From: Geoalkalibacter subterraneus
GTDB lineage: Bacteria; Desulfobacterota; Desulfuromonadia; Desulfuromonadales; Geoalkalibacteraceae
DNA length: 64,000 bases
Assembly: GCF_000827125.1 (NCBI RefSeq)
Contig: NZ_CP010311.1
Span: 992,001-1,056,000, forward strand
Direction of reading: 5' to 3'
A program made the position numbers and the translations under genes. The stretch's first letter is position 1. Every line of letters begins with the position of its first letter. Of this stretch, positions 57,449 through 64,000 are shown one piece after another. The notes under the pieces are model-generated. The model was not told where the DNA came from and searched no databases. It worked only from the letters and a program-made list of their open reading frames with translations.

Positions 57449-59044
57449 TTGAGGCGATGGCGACTCAGCGACATACGGCTGCCCCTCGAGCGGGATGATG
57501 AGCGTCATCTGCGCCTGGAAACGGCCCGGATTTGCGGCATCCCGACGGAGCGTGTTGCCGATCTGACGATAGCGCGCAGGGCTGTGGATGCACGCAAGCG
57601 TCCAGCCCTGTTTGTCGTCTATACCGTTGAGTTTTCGGTGGATGACGCAACCGCCGCCGATCTTGAATGCCGCCGCGTTGCGAAGCTGGCTGAGGTTCAG
57701 CCGAGTGCACACCCGGACATACCGCGTCTTGATACAAAACGGCGGGCCGTCGTGGTGGGCATGGGACCGGCCGGACTGTTTGCCGCCTGGCGCCTGGCCT
57801 GTGCCGGGGTGCCGGTGACCCTGTTGGAGCGCGGATGTGCAGTGGAAGAGCGGGTTCACCATGTCGGCGCGTTCTGGCAGGACGGCCATCTTGACCCGGA
57901 GAGCAATGTGCAGTTCGGCGAGGGTGGCGCGGGAACCTTTTCCGACGGCAAACTGACCACCCGTCTCAACCACCCCGCTATGCGCCTTATCCTCGAAACA
58001 CTGGTGGACCTTGGCGCTCCCGAGCAGATACTGGTCGATGCAAAACCCCATGTAGGGACCGACCGGCTGAGGCGGATCCTGAAAAACTTTCGAGCATCCC
58101 TGCAGGAAAAAGGGGTTGAAGTCCAGTTTCGTACCCGGCTCATCGGGATGGAGTGCGAAAAGGAGCGTGTGCGTGCGGCACGTCTCGCTTCCGGCAGGAT
58201 ACTCCCCTGTGACGCCCTGGTGCTTGCTCCCGGTCACAGTGCCCGCGATACCTATGCTATGCTTGTGGACGCAGGCGTTGCCCTTGAGCCCAAACCCTTT
58301 GCCGTGGGAGTCAGGGTTGAGCATCCGGCTGCGCTCATCAATCGCATCCAGTACGGCGTGCCCGCCCATCCCCGCTTGAGTGCCGCCGACTATGCGTTGA
58401 CCTACAACCGCAAGTCCGATGGGCGCGGGGTCTATTCCTTCTGTATGTGCCCCGGGGGAGAGGTTATCAATGCTTCCAGCGAGCCCGGGGCGCTGGTGGT
58501 CAACGGTATGAGCAATCTGAATCGGGCCGGCGGCTATTCCAACAGTGCCCTTGTGGTGACGGTGCGTCCCGATGACTTTCCCGAACCAGGCCCTCTGGGC
58601 GGGATTGCCTTTCAGCGGAAACTGGAGCAGGCTGCTTTTCAGGCCGGCGGCCGAAATTACCGGGCACCGGCCCAGAACCTGATGACTTTTCTCGGACGCG
58701 GCAGAGGGGCTGTGCGCTCGAGCTGCCGTCCTGCGGTGGTTGAGGCGGATCTTGACGGGGTGTTGCCGCCATTTGTGGTTCACGCCCTGCGAGAGGCGCT
58801 GCCGCATTTCGACCGACGCATGCGCGGCTTCATCACTGCCGAGGCGGTCCTTGTCGGCGTCGAAACCAGGACGTCTGCGCCTTTGCGCATCCTGCGCGAT
58901 GCGAACGGCCAATCCGTTTCGCACCCCGGCCTCTACCCCTGCGGAGAAGGCGCCGGGTACGCCGGCGGCATCATGAGTGCCGCTCTTGATGGTTTGCGCA
59001 TCGCCGATGCGATCATTGCCCAATTTCAGCAACAGGAGATTTGA
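57449..59044 (+). CDS. FAD-dependent oxidoreductase, COG2509 family
   Basis: A 531-residue flavoprotein. About 95 N-terminal residues precede the FAD loop VVVGMGPAGLFAAWRLA; NVQFGEGGAGTFSDGKLTTR and the C-terminal GYAGGIMSAALDGLRIADAI are conserved in this group of putative dehydrogenases. Substrate unknown. It starts with a TTG and is joined by 0 bp to the next gene. The antisense frame across this and its neighbours is long but not coding. Confidence 0.85.
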   Translation: MRRWRLSDIRLPLERDDERHLRLETARICGIPTERVADLTIARRAVDARKRPALFVVYTVEFSVDDATAADLECRRVAKLAEVQPSAHPDIPRLDTKRRAVVVGMGPAGLFAAWRLACAGVPVTLLERGCAVEERVHHVGAFWQDGHLDPESNVQFGEGGAGTFSDGKLTTRLNHPAMRLILETLVDLGAPEQILVDAKPHVGTDRLRRILKNFRASLQEKGVEVQFRTRLIGMECEKERVRAARLASGRILPCDALVLAPGHSARDTYAMLVDAGVALEPKPFAVGVRVEHPAALINRIQYGVPAHPRLSAADYALTYNRKSDGRGVYSFCMCPGGEVINASSEPGALVVNGMSNLNRAGGYSNSALVVTVRPDDFPEPGPLGGIAFQRKLEQAAFQAGGRNYRAPAQNLMTFLGRGRGAVRSSCRPAVVEADLDGVLPPFVVHALREALPHFDRRMRGFITAEAVLVGVETRTSAPLRILRDANGQSVSHPGLYPCGEGAGYAGGIMSAALDGLRIADAIIAQFQQQEI

Positions 59045-60226
59045 GTGAAGCAGGTTTATGTCAAGGATGTAAAGGAACGTAACTGGGTGGAGTGCCCCTT
59101 TCTGGTGCGCGATAAAATCATGGCGATGGCCAAGAACGGCAAACCCTACATGACGCTCAAGCTCATGGATCGCACCGGTGAGATCGAAGGACGGGTCTGG
59201 GACCGGGTCGATGAATTCTCCAGCCGTTTTGAAAAGGACGATTTCATCTTCGCTCGCGGCAAGGCGAGTGTCTACATGGGCAAAATGCAGCTGGTCGTGC
59301 AGGACCTTGAGCGCCTCGATGAGGCGAGTATCGATCTGGGCGACTACCTGCCGACCTCCGACTGTGATCCTGCGGAGATGGAGGCCAGGCTGCGCGACAA
59401 AGTTGCAAACATCGGCGACAGCCATCTGCGCCGCCTGATGGAGAGCTTCCTGGCCGATGACGATTTTCTCAGGCGTTTTGTCATGGCCCCTGCGGCAAAG
59501 GCCATGCACCATGTCTACCTTGGCGGGTTGCTGGAACACAGCCTGGCGGTGGCCGACCTTGTTGACGACGTCAGCGGGCGCTATCCCGGCCTCAATCGCG
59601 ATCTGCTGGTGACCGGCGCTCTGCTGCACGATGTGGGCAAAATCGATGAATTGTGCTATGCGCGATCCTTCGACTATACAGATGAAGGCAAGCTGATCGG
59701 CCATATCGTCATCGGCACAGAATTGGTCGAAGATAAAATCCGTGACCTTGAAGGGTTCCCCCGCAAAACCGCGGTGCTGCTCAAACATCTGCTTCTGTCG
59801 CATCACGGGCAGTACGAGTATGGTTCCCCCAAACGGCCCAAGACGGTTGAAGCGGTTATCCTGAATTTCCTCGACGATCTGGACTCCAAGATCAACGGCG
59901 TGCGTACCCATATTGAACGTGAGCCGGACAATCCGAGCGGTTGGACCAGCTATCACCGGCTTTATGATCGATACTTTTTCAAGGACGCAACGCCGGCCAA
60001 TGAAGTTCTGTCCGATCAGGCTGACTCCCGGCCATCGACAGACCAAGCGCGTACCACGCCGCAGCCTGCCGTTAAACCTGCGGCTGCGCCCGCGAAGAAA
60101 GACGCCACGCAAAGCAATAAAGAGGATCGCCCCCGGCGCCGCGCCAATAAAGGCTTCACTCTGGGCGAGCAGCTGCGCGGCAAAAGTCTGGATCTGTTTT
60201 CCACTGAAAATTCCGAGAAGGAGTAG
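59045..60226 (+). CDS. YhaM-like 3'-5' exoribonuclease (OB-fold and HD domains)
   Basis: A 393-residue protein: an OB-fold (residues about 10-90; YMTLKLMDRTGEIEGRVWD), an HD domain with HHVYLGGLLEHS, LLHDVGK and LLSHHGQYEYG, and a disordered Pro/Ala/Lys-rich tail (330-385). YhaM degrades RNA or ssDNA from the 3' end. GTG start directly follows the upstream stop. The tail is longer than in Gram-positive YhaM. Confidence 0.85.
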   Translation: MKQVYVKDVKERNWVECPFLVRDKIMAMAKNGKPYMTLKLMDRTGEIEGRVWDRVDEFSSRFEKDDFIFARGKASVYMGKMQLVVQDLERLDEASIDLGDYLPTSDCDPAEMEARLRDKVANIGDSHLRRLMESFLADDDFLRRFVMAPAAKAMHHVYLGGLLEHSLAVADLVDDVSGRYPGLNRDLLVTGALLHDVGKIDELCYARSFDYTDEGKLIGHIVIGTELVEDKIRDLEGFPRKTAVLLKHLLLSHHGQYEYGSPKRPKTVEAVILNFLDDLDSKINGVRTHIEREPDNPSGWTSYHRLYDRYFFKDATPANEVLSDQADSRPSTDQARTTPQPAVKPAAAPAKKDATQSNKEDRPRRRANKGFTLGEQLRGKSLDLFSTENSEKE

Positions 60227-60229
60227 CTT

Positions 60230-60850
60230 GTGATTCTAGAACGTCTGGCGGTCGGGCCGCTGCAGGTCAACTGTTTTATCATCGCCTGTCCGGAAACCCT
60301 GGAAGCTGCAGTCGTCGACCCCGGGGACGAAGGGGCGCGGATTCTGGAATTGGCGCAGAGCCGGGGACTCAATGTCCGCATGGTGATCAATACCCATGGT
60401 CATTTCGATCACATCGGCGGAAACCGCTATCTGGTGGAGCAGACTGGTGCAGAGCTTCTGCTCCACCGGGATGATCTGCCCCTTTTTGACAAAGCCGGCG
60501 AACATGCCGCGACCTTCGGCTTTAAAACCGAGCCGTCGCCGCAGCCGAACCGCCTGCTCGAAGGGGGAGAGACCCTGAAGCTTGGAAATCTGGAAATCTC
60601 GGTGTTGGCGACTCCGGGCCATTCGCCGGGCGGCATTTCACTGTATGTGGCGCCCCATGTCTTTACCGGCGATGCCCTGTTTGCCCAATCCATCGGCCGC
60701 ACCGATCTACCCGGCGGCGATCTCGACCAATTGCTTGGCGCCATCCGCGACAATCTGCTGGTGCTGCCGGATGAAACCCTGGTTCATCCCGGACATGGGC
60801 CGGACAGCACCATCGGTCGGGAGAAAGTGCTGAATCCTTTTCTGCGATGA
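60230..60850 (+). CDS. Metallo-beta-lactamase-fold hydrolase (glyoxalase II-like)
   Basis: A 206-residue enzyme with THGHFDHIGG (HxHxDH), TPGHSPGG, FTGDALF and HPGHGP as metal ligands. The family covers glyoxalase II and related thioesterases; substrate not defined. Start GTG 60230, 3 bp after the YhaM-like gene. Confidence 0.9.
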   Translation: MILERLAVGPLQVNCFIIACPETLEAAVVDPGDEGARILELAQSRGLNVRMVINTHGHFDHIGGNRYLVEQTGAELLLHRDDLPLFDKAGEHAATFGFKTEPSPQPNRLLEGGETLKLGNLEISVLATPGHSPGGISLYVAPHVFTGDALFAQSIGRTDLPGGDLDQLLGAIRDNLLVLPDETLVHPGHGPDSTIGREKVLNPFLR

Positions 60851-60895
60851 GCGCCTCCTGCAGGATCGCTCCATCCTAACGACAGGATATCCTTC

Positions 60896-62089
60896 ATGCT
60901 GCATGACAAGACGATCGTCCTGGGTGTGACCGGCGGCATTGCCGCCTATAAAGCGGCCGAGCTGACCCGGCTCTACGTCAAAGCCGGCGCCGATGTGCAT
61001 GTCATCATGACGCGCGGCGCCCAGGAGTTTATAACCCCTCTGACGCTGCAGACCCTGAGCTCCAACCCGGTGCACACCGAGATGTTCAACCTGCTCAGTG
61101 AACGTGAAGTGGGGCACATCTCGCTGGCCGACCGGGCCGACGTTTTCGTGGTGGCGCCCGCCACTGCCAACCTGGTGGGTAAAGTTGCCGGCGGTATTGC
61201 CGATGACCTGTTGACCACCACCATCATGGCGACCAAGGCCCCGGTTCTGCTGGCGCCGGCGATGAATGTCAACATGTGGGAAAACCCGATCTATCAACGT
61301 AACCAGGCGGATCTGGAACAGCTGGGCTACCATTTCGTGCAGCCCGTGGAGGGATTTCTGGCCTGCGGTTGGGAAGGGAAGGGCAAGCTGGCGGATCCGG
61401 CGGAGATCTTCGAGGAGACCATTGGGCTGACGCTGCCCAATGATCTGGCGGGAGAGACGGTGCTGGTCACCGCGGGCCCAACTCGGGAGGAGATCGACCC
61501 GGTGCGTTATATCAGCAACTACTCCTCCGGCAAGATGGGCTACGCCATTGCGCGTGCGGCGCGCCTGCGCGGCGCAAAGGTGGTGCTGGTCAGCGGCCCC
61601 TCAGCGTTGCCGCAGCCCGTTGGCGTCGAGCGCATCTGCGTGACGAGCGCCGCTGAAATGAAAGAGGCTGTGCTGGCCCGGTGCGACGAGGCCACTATTA
61701 TCGTCAAGGCCGCTGCCGTTGCCGATTATCGGCCTGCCCATCGCGCTGAACACAAGATGAAAAAACACAATACCGATGCCCTGAATCTTGAACTGGAGAA
61801 AAATCCGGACATCCTCTCGGAACTCGGCCGCCGCAAGGGACATCGCACTCTGGTCGGGTTTGCCGCCGAAACGCGTGACCTGCTGGAAAATGCGCGCAAG
61901 AAACTGACGGAGAAAAATCTTGACCTGATCGTTGCCAACGATATCACCCAGCAGCACGCCGGTTTCGATGTCGATACCAATGTGGTTCGGCTGCTCGCGC
62001 CGGACGGCAGTGAAGAGATCCTGCCGGAGATGTCGAAGGATGAGGTTGCCCACCGTTTGCTCGACCGCATTCTTGCGTTGCGTGGCTAA
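60896..62089 (+). CDS. coaBC: Bifunctional phosphopantothenoylcysteine decarboxylase / synthetase
   Basis: A 397-residue enzyme making 4'-phosphopantetheine for CoA. CoaC half: VTGGIAAYKAAEL, active His in VGHISLADRAD, APAMNVNMW, and ACGWEGKGKLAD. CoaB half: VTAGPTREEIDPVRYISN, SSGKMG, NDI with KMKK. Both halves are complete. Confidence 0.96.
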   Translation: MLHDKTIVLGVTGGIAAYKAAELTRLYVKAGADVHVIMTRGAQEFITPLTLQTLSSNPVHTEMFNLLSEREVGHISLADRADVFVVAPATANLVGKVAGGIADDLLTTTIMATKAPVLLAPAMNVNMWENPIYQRNQADLEQLGYHFVQPVEGFLACGWEGKGKLADPAEIFEETIGLTLPNDLAGETVLVTAGPTREEIDPVRYISNYSSGKMGYAIARAARLRGAKVVLVSGPSALPQPVGVERICVTSAAEMKEAVLARCDEATIIVKAAAVADYRPAHRAEHKMKKHNTDALNLELEKNPDILSELGRRKGHRTLVGFAAETRDLLENARKKLTEKNLDLIVANDITQQHAGFDVDTNVVRLLAPDGSEEILPEMSKDEVAHRLLDRILALRG

Positions 62090-62108
62090 CCTTGGGGAGT
62101 TCCGCGTG

Positions 62109-63047
62109 CTAAGCGGTCTTGCGTTCCACCGCTTCACAGTTCGACAGAAGATCGAGGATTTCACGGGGCCGGGTGATCCCCTCGCGGAAACAGTTTTTGA
62201 ACCCGAGTATGATTTCTTCAGACTGCTCGTCGCCGAGTTTGCCGTCCATATGGAGAAGATGAAGGTTCTTGCGCACCATGCGCGCGGCGGACAATGCTCT
62301 TTCGCCGGTGGGATCGGCCTTCCAGTAAGGGCTGCCATCCATCTCGCACAGGATGCTTTCGGTGGCTTCTTTGGCCAGGTCCAGGTACTCGTCACGGCTT
62401 TCGCCGGGCAGATCGTATTTCGAGGTGATTGAGATGGAGCGCAGCACCTTCTGCCACTGTTGCAGACGGTTGAGCAGCAGCAGTGAGTTGAAGAGGCGTT
62501 TGTTGGTATTGAAGGAAAAGATGGTATCCGACAGCACGCTGCGCATCATGGTGTCGTTTTCGCGGAAATCCTTGCGCGCGATTTTGCGGGCGATGCGCCA
62601 GATCTCGGGATCGACCGTGGCCTCGAAGCGCAGTTCCCAATACGCATGTTTGAGCATCAGCGTATTGTAGGTGCGCACCATCTTGAAGGGCACGAAATAA
62701 GAGTGCGCAATGGTATCGGCCGCCAGGTGGGCCAGGTAGCCGTGAGCGCAGGCCTTCTGTCGATCCGTGACGGAGGCTGCAAGAATCTTGCGTCCCAGCC
62801 GCCAGGAATGGCAGTGGTTGAGGTAGTGAGTGAACTTCTTGCCCAGAGTGATATCCGCGCTGATGCATCCATAGAGAAAATCATGCGGATGCGCCGCGAG
62901 CAGCCCCCGAAGTGCCGCCGGCAGGAGTTGAAGGTTGTCGAGGATGTGGCTGCCGAGTTGCAGGTGGATGCCGATGCCCCAGGCATATGCATCCCCGGGC
63001 CACAGAATCATGGCTAACACGACGGCCAGAAATATTTTCGAAACCAT
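62109..63047 (-). CDS. Exported zinc-dependent phospholipase C-like protein
   Basis: A 312-residue protein with a signal peptide (residues 1-22, ending AYA, then WGIGIHLQLG, a Trp/His start typical of zinc PLC). Histidines in HLAADTIAHSYF and Asp/Glu nearby would bind zinc. The family cleaves phospholipids or related headgroups; substrate unknown. It converges on coaBC with 19 bp between and is divergent from the UDG gene. Confidence 0.82.
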   Translation of the reverse strand: MVSKIFLAVVLAMILWPGDAYAWGIGIHLQLGSHILDNLQLLPAALRGLLAAHPHDFLYGCISADITLGKKFTHYLNHCHSWRLGRKILAASVTDRQKACAHGYLAHLAADTIAHSYFVPFKMVRTYNTLMLKHAYWELRFEATVDPEIWRIARKIARKDFRENDTMMRSVLSDTIFSFNTNKRLFNSLLLLNRLQQWQKVLRSISITSKYDLPGESRDEYLDLAKEATESILCEMDGSPYWKADPTGERALSAARMVRKNLHLLHMDGKLGDEQSEEIILGFKNCFREGITRPREILDLLSNCEAVERKTA

Positions 63048-63097
63048 GAGGTCCTTAATAATTGTGATGCGTCACAAAAAGGATAGAACACCCTGCG

Positions 63098-63847
63098 GTG
63101 AGTGTAAAGGTGATGATGCCCTCTTCGGATAAAAAAGAAATTGCCGATCTGTGCGCTCAGGTTCGTGGTCTGCTGCAGGATTTCGAACACCTCGGCGTAA
63201 ATGAGGTTTTTGTTCAGGACCCGCCGTCCGAGTTGCCTCGATGTCCGGTCGGCGAGCGACCGTCCGACGATGAGAAGATGGGGTGCCGCCCTGAGACCCT
63301 CGAAGAGATCGCTGCTGAATTGCACAACTGCCAGCGCTGCCCTTTGAGCAAGCGGCGCCGGAATGTGGTGTTTGGCGTTGGAGACCCTCAGGCGCAACTT
63401 GTGTTTGTCGGGGAAGGGCCGGGTCGAGAAGAGGATGAAAAAGGGGAGCCCTTTGTCGGTGAGGCCGGCAGACTGCTTGACCGTATTCTGTCCGCCATGG
63501 GCTTAAATCGCGATCAGGTTTATATCTGCAATGTCGTCAAGTGCCGCCCGCCGGGGAACCGCGACCCCCTTCCGGAAGAAATCGAGCACTGCGAGCCTTA
63601 TCTCAAACGTCAATTGGCTACGATCAACCCCCGCGTTGTTGTTGCCCTGGGCCGCTTCGCCGTACAGACCCTGCTGCGTGATTCCGCACCTATCAGCCGG
63701 TTGCGCGGTCATTGGCGGGAGTATGAGGGAATTGCCCTGATGCCGACTTTTCACCCCGCCTTTCTGTTGCGAAAGCCGGCGATGAAGCGCGAGGTCTGGG
63801 AGGATATGAAACAGGTCCTGCACCGCTTGCGTGAACTGCGGGACTGA
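63098..63847 (+). CDS. Uracil-DNA glycosylase, family 4 (Fe-S)
   Basis: A 249-residue family 4 UDG that removes uracil from DNA. GEGPGREEDEKGEPFVG (motif 1), NVVKCRPPGNRDP and HPAFLLR (motif 3) are present. The Fe-S cysteines are in CQRCPLS, VVKC and HCEPYL. The first 60 residues are extra, as often in delta-proteobacteria. Start may be GTG 63098 or ATG 63113/63116. Confidence 0.92.
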   Translation: MSVKVMMPSSDKKEIADLCAQVRGLLQDFEHLGVNEVFVQDPPSELPRCPVGERPSDDEKMGCRPETLEEIAAELHNCQRCPLSKRRRNVVFGVGDPQAQLVFVGEGPGREEDEKGEPFVGEAGRLLDRILSAMGLNRDQVYICNVVKCRPPGNRDPLPEEIEHCEPYLKRQLATINPRVVVALGRFAVQTLLRDSAPISRLRGHWREYEGIALMPTFHPAFLLRKPAMKREVWEDMKQVLHRLRELRD

Positions 63848-63856
63848 GGGGCCTGC

Positions 63857-64000
63857 TCAATGCCTGGGGCGTGGGAAGGGGAGAACGGCCGCTTCTCTCC
63901 GCGCATTCTGGCGTTCGCGCATGACTTTTTCCGGGTTGTTGACGACTTCCTGAAAATTGGCGAAATGTTCCCAGAAGATTTCGACCATCTTGTTCATGCG
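63857..64000 (-). CDS. C-terminal end of a minus-strand protein, unknown
   Basis: On the minus strand the frame stays open from the window end to a TGA at 63859-63857, giving 47 residues that include MVEIFWEHFANFQEVVNNPEK and end RPRH (split). Arg/Glu-rich; composition looks like a real C terminus or a small protein beginning at the Met near 63997. No family recognised. Confidence 0.4.
   Translation of the reverse strand, partial: RMNKMVEIFWEHFANFQEVVNNPEKVMRERQNARREAAVLPFPRPRH

Noticed and set aside
57347-60112. A 921-codon open frame on the minus strand
   Set aside because: It is antisense to the FAD protein, YhaM-like gene and kinase end, all with clear domain motifs. Long antisense frames are common in GC-rich genes, and the translation shows no domain.

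Overview
The window is a 64 kb stretch of GC-rich bacterial chromosome, densely packed with genes on both strands. The gene set suggests an anaerobic or microaerophilic Gram-negative of the Desulfuromonadia (Geobacter/Desulfuromonas-like delta-proteobacteria). The clues are LpxH (lipid A), outer-membrane type lipoproteins, a COG1246-type short acetyltransferase together with ArgJ, a cytochrome bd-like protein fused to two c-type haem sites, many receiver/kinase proteins, and GTG/TTG starts with strong Shine-Dalgarno (SD) sites. The lineage is an inference from gene content; no rRNA or tRNA gene was seen.

Layout. 1-3 kb: end of PBP2 and RodA (cell elongation), then an AmmeMemoRadiSam-type radical SAM enzyme. 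3-5 kb (minus): rarA with a coupled, exported YidD-like gene. 5-9 kb: nadK-recN, a GNAT acetyltransferase and an M23 peptidase. 9-15 kb: secA, a REC-GAF-kinase protein and argJ. 15-18 kb: deoC-deoB converging on pfkA. 18-23 kb: lon and a pair of M16 peptidases, the second lacking the zinc motif. 23-26 kb: the bd-like/diheme cytochrome pair. 26-31 kb: recQ, DUF3820, a YkgJ-like protein, YihY and lpxH (minus). 31-36 kb: a CoA-binding protein, a split nucleoside-recognition pair, a TPR protein, a decayed copper ATPase end, a TIGR00725 protein and a DHH phosphoesterase.

36.2-39.0 kb is the one clear mobile element: a 2,775-bp insertion sequence bounded by perfect 17-bp inverted repeats and a 9-bp target duplication. 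It carries a DruA-family (DUF4338) gene, a DDE transposase and non-coding ends that can form hairpins. It landed exactly between the DHH stop codon and the promoter of the next operon.

39-49 kb: amidase-rph-rdgB, an alanine-rich lipoprotein, an SDR/DUF2867 plus SRPBCC pair, an L,D-transpeptidase (minus), a Kef-type antiporter, a Lys/Glu-rich small exported protein, ndk and rlmN. 49-55 kb: mtnP, a PfkB kinase, a TPR lipoprotein, a RodZ-like protein, a zinc-ribbon receiver and purine nucleoside phosphorylase. 55-64 kb: a response regulator, a Usp protein, a hybrid histidine kinase, a COG2509 FAD protein, a YhaM-like nuclease, an MBL hydrolase, coaBC, an exported zinc phospholipase C-like protein (minus) and a family 4 uracil-DNA glycosylase. 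Recurrent themes are nucleotide salvage and house-cleaning (deoC, deoB, pnp, mtnP, rdgB, ndk, UDG), envelope growth (PBP2, RodA, RodZ-like, amidase, Ldt, M23) and DNA repair (rarA, recN, recQ).
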